55,841 nucleotides of DNA. Origin: Hyphomicrobiaceae bacterium (GTDB lineage Bacteria; Pseudomonadota; Alphaproteobacteria; Rhizobiales; Hyphomicrobiaceae). This document shows, one piece after another, positions 15,989 through 24,066 of the stretch. The stretch spans positions 1 to 55,841 of the forward strand of contig JANYHF010000065.1 of the NCBI GenBank assembly GCA_025359185.1, given 5' to 3'. A program made the translations under genes and the position numbers. The notes under the pieces were generated by a model, which had not been told where the DNA came from, searched no databases, and saw only the letters and a program-made list of their open reading frames with translations. How positions within the stretch are numbered: the stretch's first letter is position 1; the number at the start of each line of letters is the position of its first letter.

Positions 15989-17134
15989 ATGACCACGACG
16001 TTCGATCTGGCAGTGGTTGGCGGCGGCATCGCCGGTCTGGCTCACGCCCACGCTGCGGCCCGGCTGGGCAAGCGCGTGGTGGTGATCGACCGGGAGCCAC
16101 AACTGACCGGGGCCTCGGTGCGCGGCTACGGGCTGAACCTGCTGACCGGTCAACAGCGCGGCATCAGCTGGCAGCGCGCGCGCCGGTCCCGCGAGATCCT
16201 ACTGGAGATTGCGCATGACAGCGGCATCGCGGTCGAACCGCGCGGCATGATGACGGTGGCACTGCGGCCAGAGGGGCTCGGCCTCTGCGAGAGCTTCCAG
16301 GCCACCGAAATGGGCGAAGGTTGCCAGATGCTGACGGCGGCGGCGGCCCGCAAGCGGTTACCAGCGCTGAAGGGTGACGACGTGCTGGGCGCTCTCTGGT
16401 CGCCGCACGAGCTGCGCTATGACCCGCGGGCCTTTGCGGCTGCCTTTGCGCGCTGGCTGGGCGAAGCGCACAAGGTCCAGTTCATGCGCGGCGTGCATGT
16501 GCGCTCGGTGTTTCCCTCCCGTATTGATTCTTCGGCAGGGCCCGTGCGCGCCGAGACCGTCATCGTCTGCCCCGGCGAAGAGCTGCTGACACTGTTTGCC
16601 CACCGCATCGCCCATTACCGGCTCACCCGCTGCCGCGTGCAGATGCTGCGCCTCGCGCCGGGTACTCGGCTGAGGCTGCCCTACGCCGTGCAGTCCGATC
16701 TCGGCCTGCTAGCCTGCCCTGGTTTTGCCGATCTGCCCGAGGCGCGGGATCTTGCCGTGCGGCTGTCATCCGAGCGGCATGAGCTTGCCCCGCCGACCGT
16801 TCGGATGCTGGCCGTGCAGAATACCGACCGTACGGTGACGGTTGGTGACAGCCGTCTGACTGCGCCCGCGCCCGATGCGTTCGTACCATCGACCGGCGAG
16901 GGTCATATCCTTGATGAGTTCGATCAGCTCTTTGATGTGCCCGAGCGCACCGTGATCGAGCGCTGGACCGGCGTGCACCTGGTCGCCGACCGGCCGTTGA
17001 TCATCGACCAGCCTGGCGGCTCGCTGCGCCTTGTCATGGTCACCGGCAGTTTTGGCGCATCGGCCGCCTTCGCCATCGCCGAAGATGTCGTCGCCGATCT
17101 CTTTGGCAGCGTCACCGCTGGCGCGGCGCGGTAG
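15989..17134 (+). CDS. TIGR03364-type FAD-dependent amine/amino-acid oxidoreductase
   Basis: Starting at MTTTFDLAVVGGGIAGLAHA the protein has 381 aa and a classical N-terminal FAD Rossmann motif (VVGGGIAGLAHAHA ... VVVIDRE). The following ASVRGYGLNLLTGQQRGISW and RARRSREILLEIAHDSGI match the TIGR03364 branch of the DAO family, some members of which are linked to aminophosphonate use. WSPHELRYDPRAFAAAFARW and the C-terminal GSFGASAAFAIAEDVVADLF also fit. No phosphonate genes are nearby, so the substrate is open. The next gene follows 88 bp later on the same strand. Confidence 0.85.
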   Translation: MTTTFDLAVVGGGIAGLAHAHAAARLGKRVVVIDREPQLTGASVRGYGLNLLTGQQRGISWQRARRSREILLEIAHDSGIAVEPRGMMTVALRPEGLGLCESFQATEMGEGCQMLTAAAARKRLPALKGDDVLGALWSPHELRYDPRAFAAAFARWLGEAHKVQFMRGVHVRSVFPSRIDSSAGPVRAETVIVCPGEELLTLFAHRIAHYRLTRCRVQMLRLAPGTRLRLPYAVQSDLGLLACPGFADLPEARDLAVRLSSERHELAPPTVRMLAVQNTDRTVTVGDSRLTAPAPDAFVPSTGEGHILDEFDQLFDVPERTVIERWTGVHLVADRPLIIDQPGGSLRLVMVTGSFGASAAFAIAEDVVADLFGSVTAGAAR

Positions 17135-17222
17135 GTGCAGCACGCGAAGACTTTCGCATTGGGGGCGAAATTCCGGTAAAGCGTTGCGTGGCGGCATTTG
17201 TGTTGAGGCTTGATGAGGACGC

Positions 17223-18653
17223 ATGAGCGGCGAGCACATGGCAGATATTTGCGTGATTGGCGGCGGGGCGGGCGGCATTGCCATGGCGTCCGGCGCAGCC
17301 CAGCTCGGCGCCAAAGTGGTGCTCATCGAGAAGGGGCAGATGGGCGGCGAGAACCTCAATCGCGGCACGGTCGCCTCGAAGGCGCTAATTGCGGCCTCCC
17401 GGCGGGCCCAGAACGCACGCCAGACCCGAGGCTTTGGCATTACGCCGCTGACGCCGGTGATCAATTTTCGTGCCGTCGCCGAGCACATTCAATCGGTGAT
17501 CGCGGCCATCGCACCTAATGAATCTGCGGAGCGGATGACCGGCTTCGGCATCCAGGTGCTCCGCGGGTTTGCGCGTTTTTCGGGCCGTGATACGGTGACC
17601 GTGGGCGATCACCTGATCAAGGCCAAGCAGTTCGTGGTGGCGACCGGGTCGTCGCCCGCCATACCGGCTATTGACGGCATCGCCAGCGTGCCCCTGCTCA
17701 CCAACGAGACGCTGTTTGCCAACACGACACGGTTCGATCACCTGATCATCCTCGGCGGCACCGGCATCGCCTTCGAGCTGGCGCAGGCCTATCTCCGGCT
17801 CGGCAGCCGGGTGACGCTGATCGCGCGCGGCCCATTTCTGCCGGAATTTGATCCGGAAATGGCGCAGCCGCTGGCCGCCCGCCTGCGCGAGGAGGGTGCC
17901 GTGCTGGCCGAGAACGTGACCTGCGACCGGATCGAAGCCACCGAAAGCGGCGGCGTCCGGCTGCACGTGTCCAAGGATGGCGACGTCGACAGCGTCGAGG
18001 GCTCACACCTGATGGTAGCCGATGGCCGCACGCCGAACCTTGCCGATCTTGGGCTGGACATTGCGGGGATAAAATTCGATCCCACCGGCATCCGTGTCTC
18101 GCGGCATCTGCGCACTAGCAACAAGCAGGTTTATGCCATTGGCGACGTGGCCGGCGGTGCGCCCTATGCGACGCTGGCGCGCCATCAGGCCAACATCCTG
18201 GTGCGGCGGCTGGTGCTTAATGCGTCCGTGGTGGCGCAACCGGACAACCTGCCGAGAGTGGTGTTCACCGATCCCGAACTCGCCCATATCGGCATGACTG
18301 AAACTCAAGCGCGGGCGCGCTACAAGCAGGCCATCCGTGTGCTGCGCTGGCCGTTCTCCCAGAACGACCGCGCCATCGCTGAGCGCCAAACTGATGGCTT
18401 TGCCAAGGTCATCGCTGGGCCATCGGGCCGGATTCTGGGAGCGACCATCATTGGCCAGGGCGCGGGCGATCTAATCCAAACCTGGTCGCTGGCCGTATCG
18501 GCCGGATTGACAGTGGCACAAGTCTCCGAATCGATCGCCCCTTATCCAACATTTGCAGAAACCAGTTTGAAGGCCGCGCAAGGCTATACGCTAGAGCGGC
18601 CAGCCGAAACAGGCGTGAGCGGCGTCTACCGCCTGCTGCCGCGGTTCGGCTGA
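17223..18653 (+). CDS. Pyridine-nucleotide disulfide oxidoreductase homologue lacking the redox disulfide
   Basis: The 476-aa protein has the dihydrolipoamide dehydrogenase/mercuric reductase fold: an N-terminal FAD motif (ICVIGGGAGGIAMASGAAQL), an NAD-binding site (LIILGGTGIAFELAQAYLRL), GDVAGGAPYATLARHQANIL and a dimerisation domain starting VVFTDPELAHIGMTETQAR. The usual active site GGTCLNVGCIPSK is replaced by GGENLNRGTVASK, so both cysteines are gone. The C-terminal HPT base is YPT. It therefore cannot do normal thiol-disulfide chemistry and may be an NAD(P)H-dependent reductase of another acceptor. GAGG five bases before the ATG supports this start. The histidine kinase gene follows within 25 bp. 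Confidence 0.87.
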   Translation: MSGEHMADICVIGGGAGGIAMASGAAQLGAKVVLIEKGQMGGENLNRGTVASKALIAASRRAQNARQTRGFGITPLTPVINFRAVAEHIQSVIAAIAPNESAERMTGFGIQVLRGFARFSGRDTVTVGDHLIKAKQFVVATGSSPAIPAIDGIASVPLLTNETLFANTTRFDHLIILGGTGIAFELAQAYLRLGSRVTLIARGPFLPEFDPEMAQPLAARLREEGAVLAENVTCDRIEATESGGVRLHVSKDGDVDSVEGSHLMVADGRTPNLADLGLDIAGIKFDPTGIRVSRHLRTSNKQVYAIGDVAGGAPYATLARHQANILVRRLVLNASVVAQPDNLPRVVFTDPELAHIGMTETQARARYKQAIRVLRWPFSQNDRAIAERQTDGFAKVIAGPSGRILGATIIGQGAGDLIQTWSLAVSAGLTVAQVSESIAPYPTFAETSLKAAQGYTLERPAETGVSGVYRLLPRFG

Positions 18654-18677
18654 TTGAGGCAGGTCAGGAGCCAGACG

Positions 18678-20153
18678 TTGTCAGCTGAAGGTTCGAACAT
18701 CGGCGCCCTCACACCAGCAAGGCCCGCTGCCTCGGCTGAGGTGTTGCGCGTGCCCCGTCGGGGTCTCGGGCTGTCAGCAAAGCTGCTGCTCTTGACGCTC
18801 GGCTTTGTCATGTTGTCCGAAATTCTGATTTTCGTGCCGTCTGTCGCGAATTTCCGGGTCACCTGGTTGATGGAGCGCCTGCAAGCGGCTCAGATCGCGT
18901 CGCTGGCGGCGCAAGCGGCGCCGGATGGCAAACTGCCCGACATGCTGCGCGAGGAGCTGCTGATGGCGGCCCAGGTGCGCGGCATCGCCGTGAAGCAGAA
19001 AAACCGCCGGATGCTGGTGCTGGCCGAGGATATGCCGCCCGTGATCGACCAGACGTTCGAACTCGTCAACGCCAGCATCCTGGAACGTATCATGGATGCG
19101 CTGGAGGTGTTCTGGCATCGCGAGGGCCGGATCATCAGGGTGGATGGCGAACCCGCGATGAGCCACGGCGACACCCTGGAAGTAGTGATGACGGAGACAC
19201 CCCTGCGCCAAGCCATGGTGCGCTTTGCCTATTCGATCCTGGGTTTGTCGCTGATCATTTCGGGCATCACGGCGAGCCTTGTCTATTTGGCGCTGAACTG
19301 GCTGTTGGTCCGGCCGATGCGGCGGTTGACCGAGAACGTCATCGATTTTGCAGCCAACCCTGAAGATGGACGGCGCATCATTACGCCCTCTAAGCGCGGC
19401 GACGAGCTGGGGCGCGCCGAAGCCGCGCTGGCGAGGATGCAGACCGATCTGCGTGACATGCTGCAGCAGAAGACGCATCTGGCCGCCTTAGGGCTCGCCG
19501 TCAGCAAGATCAGCCACGATCTGCGCAACATCCTCGCGTCAACGCAGCTGTTGTCGGACCGTATCAGCAGTGTGCAGGATCCTATTGTTCAGCGTGCGAC
19601 GCCAAAACTGCTGGCTTCGCTCGACCGCGCCATCCGGCTCTGTCAGGAAACGCTGAATTACGGCAAGGTGAGCGAGCCGTTGCCCCAGCGCAAGCTGGTT
19701 GCGCTGCGGTCCCTGGCGCTGGATGTCGGGGATGGCATGGGGCTGCCCAAGCCGGGCGGCATCGGCTTTACGGTCACGATCCCCGAAGACCTGAGCATCG
19801 ATGCCGACCCGGATCAGCTGCACCGCATCCTCGGCAATCTTTGCCGCAACGCCCTGCAGGTGCTGGAAACCTCGCAGCAACAGAGTCCGAAGGGCATCAC
19901 CATTGGCGGCTATCGCAACGGCGCGAGCACAATTGTCGAGGTCATCGACACCGGGCCGGGCGTTCCAGAGCGTGCACGGATCAATATGTTCGTGCCGTTT
20001 CAGGGCGGCACGCGGCCGGGCGGCACCGGGCTTGGCCTGGCCATCGTGCAAGAGCTGGTACGCGCCCATGGCGGCACCGTGACGCTGGCGCGCAGCAACG
20101 GCGACGGCGCCTGTTTCCGCGTAGAAATCCCGGATAACGGCGCGACGATTTGA
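18678..20153 (+). CDS. Membrane-bound sensor histidine kinase
   Basis: I place the start at a TTG (18678) because AGGAG lies seven bases upstream; a TTG at 18654 is the other option. The 491-aa product has helices at about 35-55 and 175-200 around a periplasmic domain of about 120 residues. A HAMP-like segment (RPMRRLTENVIDFAANPED) follows, then an H-box SKISHDLRNILASTQLL. The catalytic ATPase domain shows NLCRNALQVLE, VIDTGPGVPERAR and GGTGLGLAIVQEL. No response regulator gene is adjacent, so it is an orphan kinase here; the NtrC-type regulator at 44 kb is one possible partner. Confidence 0.92.
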   Translation: MSAEGSNIGALTPARPAASAEVLRVPRRGLGLSAKLLLLTLGFVMLSEILIFVPSVANFRVTWLMERLQAAQIASLAAQAAPDGKLPDMLREELLMAAQVRGIAVKQKNRRMLVLAEDMPPVIDQTFELVNASILERIMDALEVFWHREGRIIRVDGEPAMSHGDTLEVVMTETPLRQAMVRFAYSILGLSLIISGITASLVYLALNWLLVRPMRRLTENVIDFAANPEDGRRIITPSKRGDELGRAEAALARMQTDLRDMLQQKTHLAALGLAVSKISHDLRNILASTQLLSDRISSVQDPIVQRATPKLLASLDRAIRLCQETLNYGKVSEPLPQRKLVALRSLALDVGDGMGLPKPGGIGFTVTIPEDLSIDADPDQLHRILGNLCRNALQVLETSQQQSPKGITIGGYRNGASTIVEVIDTGPGVPERARINMFVPFQGGTRPGGTGLGLAIVQELVRAHGGTVTLARSNGDGACFRVEIPDNGATI

Positions 20154-20232
20154 GGGGGTTTAGCACGCGCATCGATCGTTGACAGGGCCCAGGAGTGGGC
20201 TGCAATGGCCAGTCAACCCACCAGGTGATTCG

Positions 20233-21882
20233 ATGCGCGACGGCTTAAAACTGTCTCTGACATATCTGATAAGTGCAATACTGATCGTCAGTACTATGGA
20301 TCGTATCACAAAGCCTGATGCACAGGCGCCGGGCTTCACCAATAACCGGCTCTTTGGCGTCAGCGTGTCAGGGCCTTTGGCAGGGCCGAGATCACCGCCC
20401 GCGTCGATAGAAGGTTATGTCGTCCGGGTTGATGCAACGGGTGCCGTGCTTGGTCCCGGCACCAGTGTTGCGCCAGGTGACCGCATCGGCCTGGCTCTGT
20501 CGGCCCCGGCCGGCATCGATTGGTCACCGGCCATCCGTGACAGCAGCGGCACGGCCGTGGCGAAGCTGGCGGCCTTTCATGTTGGATCGCACATTGCGCA
20601 ATCGGCAACGCCGTGGATAGACGGCGACGGCTATCCAGTCGCCACCATTTGGGACGTCCCCAAGAACCTTGCGAGTGGCGTGTACTTTGTCGGCGACCTG
20701 CCGCAACTCTTCTTTGTCGTCCGGCAAAGCGCTGAAGCAGATGCGCCGGTCGTCGTCCTGCTGCCGACAAACACCTTGAACGCCTACACCAACACCGATG
20801 GCCACAGCCTCTACAAAGCCCCCATCGCCGTCACATCCGTCACATTTTTGCGACCACAGCAAAATGCTGGCGTGAGACAATGGCTTGCCTTCCTGCGCTG
20901 GACAGGCGAGCGGCACCCTTTCAACGTGCCGGTCGCGTTCGCCAGTGATTTCGACATGGACGATGCGGCCCTGCTGGAGCACGCCAAAGTCCTTATTGTG
21001 CTTGGCCATTCAGAATATTGGACCCGTCAGGCGCGCATGAACTTCGACGCCTTCGTCAGGCGGGGCGGCGATGCTATCATGGCCGGCGGCAACGATATGT
21101 GGTGGCAGACGCGGTATTCGCCCGATCACCGCATCATGTACGAATACCGGGATAAGTCCGATCTGCCTGCCGATCAAGGTGGCGATCCCGAGAGCAATCC
21201 GCTTCTGAAAACCAAACTTTGGATTGATCAAACTCTGAAATTTCCAATTATCCGCAGCGTCGGCGGCGATTTCCGTCATGCCGGCTATGGCCAACGCGGC
21301 AGGCGCAATGGTTTGTTCTCGTCCCATTTTACCCTCGCCGAAGCAGCCTCACCGCTCTTTGCCGGAACGGGTTTGAAAACATGCGATGCCATCGCCCTGC
21401 CCCTGAGCACGGAATATGACGGCGCACCGATCACGGGTCTTGATAGCATCGGCCGGCCGGTTCCCGACTTAGCGGAAATCCATGCCTTTCGCTTCGAGCT
21501 GCTTGCCTACGAGTGGAACCATGATTCTGCGTATAAGCTGGGAACAATGCACATTATGCAACGGACGCTAAAATCCGGCTATGTGCTCCATATGGGCGCA
21601 CGCGAATGTTGCATGACCGAGGCGTTTTATAAAGACAACGCGAATGGCTCGCTCGCGATACAGGCGGTTTTGAAAAACGCAGTCCGGTTGTTTCTCAGTG
21701 ATGCAGATCCGATGCCGGATGCGCACCCAAACCGTCCAGCGGTTTTTGCCATGAGGACACCCTGGAAATCAGACTTGCCCGATGTTCCGCCAGGGCCATG
21801 CGCGCCACAACCGTCAGGTATGGCCACATCTGCGAGCATGGTTCATGCTTTGACTGGGCCGGAAGAAACGCCGGGAAACTGA
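20233..21882 (+). CDS. Exported DMFase large-subunit-like protein
   Basis: The start MRDGLKLSLTYLISAILIVS gives 549 aa with an N-terminal signal or anchor. The body resembles the C-terminal domain of the N,N-dimethylformamidase large subunit: VVLLPTNTLNAYTNTDGHSLY, VPVAFASDFDMDD, VLIVLGHSEYWTRQARMNFD, FVRRGGDAIMAGGNDMWWQ and a late HMGARECCMTEAF. Known DMFases are cytosolic iron enzymes with a small subunit; neither an export signal nor absence of a small-subunit gene fits, so a different amide or carbohydrate substrate is likely. The next gene also encodes an exported protein. Confidence 0.75.
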   Translation: MRDGLKLSLTYLISAILIVSTMDRITKPDAQAPGFTNNRLFGVSVSGPLAGPRSPPASIEGYVVRVDATGAVLGPGTSVAPGDRIGLALSAPAGIDWSPAIRDSSGTAVAKLAAFHVGSHIAQSATPWIDGDGYPVATIWDVPKNLASGVYFVGDLPQLFFVVRQSAEADAPVVVLLPTNTLNAYTNTDGHSLYKAPIAVTSVTFLRPQQNAGVRQWLAFLRWTGERHPFNVPVAFASDFDMDDAALLEHAKVLIVLGHSEYWTRQARMNFDAFVRRGGDAIMAGGNDMWWQTRYSPDHRIMYEYRDKSDLPADQGGDPESNPLLKTKLWIDQTLKFPIIRSVGGDFRHAGYGQRGRRNGLFSSHFTLAEAASPLFAGTGLKTCDAIALPLSTEYDGAPITGLDSIGRPVPDLAEIHAFRFELLAYEWNHDSAYKLGTMHIMQRTLKSGYVLHMGARECCMTEAFYKDNANGSLAIQAVLKNAVRLFLSDADPMPDAHPNRPAVFAMRTPWKSDLPDVPPGPCAPQPSGMATSASMVHALTGPEETPGN

Positions 21883-21949
21883 AGTGTCCCGACTTCTTAC
21901 GTGTCATGCAGATTTAATCCGCAACATCATGGGGCGGCGTGGGCGCAGA

Positions 21950-21965
21950 TTAACCCTTTGTTAAC
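21950..21965. promoter_or_regulatory. CtrA-type binding site
   Basis: TTAA-CCCTTTG-TTAAC matches the full CtrA consensus TTAA-N7-TTAAC. It lies 68-83 bp upstream of the ATG at 22033, a sensible distance for promoter control. CtrA is the alphaproteobacterial cell-cycle and envelope regulator. Confidence 0.7.
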
Positions 21966-22032
21966 CCTGTAGGCGCATCGTGGCCTCGATTCGCCATGCG
22001 CGTTCTGGCATGGGGCCCACTGAGTGTTGTAC

Positions 22033-23244
22033 ATGCGTCGCTTGTGGTCTACGGCCAGTTTGGCCGCTCTTTCTATTGCCGCTATTTCTCTGCTTGCGCC
22101 CCGGCTGATGGCTGCGCGCGGGCCAGAGCCCATTGCGCTGATGCCAGTCGCCCAGCTGCGCCCGGTCACGCCCGGCGACCTCATCCCCGAAATCAAAGTC
22201 CGGCTGCGCAGTCTTGCGGCCCGAAGCCCCTATGGCGACTGGAACGCGGTGGGCCGGGACCATGTGCGGGCCTGGCTATGGAGCTATGTGGGGCGCGCGG
22301 CCGTGCGGCTTTATCCGGTCACCCACGATCCGGAGCTGATCACCGGCCTGCTCGCCGCCTGGCGCCGCTATGACGAGGCCGGTCACGACTTCGAAACCGT
22401 GGACGGTTATGGCTGGTACACCAGCGAGCGCGACACCGGCTTCCGTTACCGGGAAGTTCCGATCACGGGCATGATCATCCGGCCGATTGTTGAACTGCTT
22501 GCCGAGACCAAGCGCTCGCCCGAACTCGCCCGGCTGATCGAGCCGGACCGCGCCCGGCTGCTGGCGACGGTGGAGCGCGCAGTTGCCGGCCTCGACAGTC
22601 TCTATAAGGAGGACGTAAGCGGCGGGTATTACATGCATATGGGCCGCCGTGGCCCCGAGCCGATCAATCTGATGGCGGCCTATGTGGTGCCGCTGCTCGG
22701 CCTATCCGAACTCACAGGCAATGCGGACTACCGGCGCCAATTCGAGGGTGTCGCCCGCACCTACAAAGCGGCCCTGCGGCGAGGGCCCGATGGCAGTCTT
22801 GGCTGGCCCTATTGGGCCCGGCCAGCGAGCCTGACCGGCAAACCTGATCCTATCTACAAGGCCCCCGTGACCATCGAATTGGCGGTGGCCGCTTGGCGTG
22901 CCGGGGTTGTCTTTACCCGCGATGACATCGATCAAATCGCGGCCAGCCTGCCGGCAACGGCCATCGAGCAGGTCGATGCCAGCCATGTCCGTATCCATGA
23001 CGGGATGAGCACGGGATCGCCGTACATGCAGCTCGACATCGTGCGGCCGCGCCAACTGTCGGTACAGCTTGCAGGATGGTATGAGATCGCCTGCCTCGAT
23101 CCCGGTGGCGCGGCGCTGCTCGACCGGCTGCTGCCCGTGCTCGATCCGCGCTATCAGTTGCACACCTTTGCGCTGGCGGGTCTCGCCAGCCGCCTGCTCG
23201 ACGACGCCGAGCCGGACCGCTGCGGGCCACACAGCGGCGCTTAA
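22033..23244 (+). CDS. Exported protein, probable helical toroid, unknown function
   Basis: Starting at MRRLWSTASLAALSIAAISL the 403-aa product has a signal peptide ending near ALMAARG-type residues (LLAPRLMAARG). The mature part is rich in amphipathic helices with conserved-looking aromatic patches (DGYGWYTSERDTGFRYREVP, KEDVSGGYYMHMGRRGPEPI, GSLGWPYWARPASL). This recalls alpha/alpha-toroid carbohydrate-active proteins such as C5-epimerase C-terminal domains, but I cannot assign a family. A CtrA box precedes it. Expression may be tied to the cell cycle or envelope growth (inference). Confidence 0.75.
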   Translation: MRRLWSTASLAALSIAAISLLAPRLMAARGPEPIALMPVAQLRPVTPGDLIPEIKVRLRSLAARSPYGDWNAVGRDHVRAWLWSYVGRAAVRLYPVTHDPELITGLLAAWRRYDEAGHDFETVDGYGWYTSERDTGFRYREVPITGMIIRPIVELLAETKRSPELARLIEPDRARLLATVERAVAGLDSLYKEDVSGGYYMHMGRRGPEPINLMAAYVVPLLGLSELTGNADYRRQFEGVARTYKAALRRGPDGSLGWPYWARPASLTGKPDPIYKAPVTIELAVAAWRAGVVFTRDDIDQIAASLPATAIEQVDASHVRIHDGMSTGSPYMQLDIVRPRQLSVQLAGWYEIACLDPGGAALLDRLLPVLDPRYQLHTFALAGLASRLLDDAEPDRCGPHSGA

Positions 23245-23280
23245 CACTGCGGAGCGAATTGGCGCCCTAGCAAGTTCTGT

Positions 23281-23423
23281 CCTCCCGGATGCGCTGCAGC
23301 ATTCTTCATGGTGCTGCGCTGATCCGTTCGCGGCACAAGCGCCTGTCCGAGCGGCAAGATCCCGCGTCTGCGGTGCATCGACGAAGGATCGCTGCACCGC
23401 GCTCGGGACGACGGGTTCGTCTT
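23281..23423 (-). repeat. Bipartite palindromic repeat, copy A
   Basis: This copy reads CCTCCCGGATGCGCTGCAGC at one end and GCACCGCGCTCGGGACGAC at the other. It is the reverse orientation of copies B, D and E. It fills most of the gap 23245-23452. Confidence 0.75.
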
Positions 23424-23452
23424 TCTGATCGACAGTAGAAGCCCTCACGGCC

Positions 23453-23944
23453 TCACGCCGCCGCTGCACGCAACGCCAAAACGAACGCCGCGCACGCCGC
23501 CAGCGAGGCCAGACCCCGCACGTGGTTCCAGAGGGTCCACACCGTCACGTAGCGCGCCCACAACACGGCAGCTTCCGAACTGGCAGGATCCAGCGCGGCG
23601 AGTACGTCGTTCCTTGGGACATTGAAGAGGATGGTGACCAAGATTGCACCGAGCACATAAAGCAGTCCGCCGGCGATCACCCATACGGCACCCGGATCAG
23701 TCCAGCGGGGCAGGGCGGTCGCAACCAGCCCAACGCACAACAGCGCGGTGCCGAACAGCACACCCATGAACAGCGGCGTGATCACCGTGATGTTGATGGA
23801 CTGCATCGCCGCGATACCTTGCGGCGCGGGGAGCCGCCCCAGCGCCGCCATGATGAAGGTCGAAAACGCGAAAAAGGTACCAGCGATCAGCCCAGTGCCA
23901 AGCGCCGCCAGAATTATGCCGTTGATCATAAGTTGTCTGGTCAT
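23453..23944 (-). CDS. DUF1772 (anthrone oxygenase-like) membrane protein
   Basis: The 163-aa product has four hydrophobic helices and fits the DUF1772 pattern: GLIAGTFFAFSTFIMAALGR, INITVITPLFMGVLFGTALL, a central ILVTILFNVPRNDVLAALDP with the conserved N-x-P-x-N, and WARYVTVWTLWNHVRGLASL. Fungal relatives include anthrone oxygenases; bacterial members have no settled function. It is divergent from the oligoendopeptidase gene. Confidence 0.88.
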   Translation of the reverse strand: MTRQLMINGIILAALGTGLIAGTFFAFSTFIMAALGRLPAPQGIAAMQSINITVITPLFMGVLFGTALLCVGLVATALPRWTDPGAVWVIAGGLLYVLGAILVTILFNVPRNDVLAALDPASSEAAVLWARYVTVWTLWNHVRGLASLAACAAFVLALRAAAA

Positions 23945-24066
23945 CGGCAGCCTCGCTGGGGTCAGGCGTCAGCGGCCAGACTAAACAAACTTGCCAGATC
24001 GGCGCAACGCGGTATTGGGTACGCGGGCCTCTCCCGGACGGAATTTAGGCCCTGACTCATCAAAGG

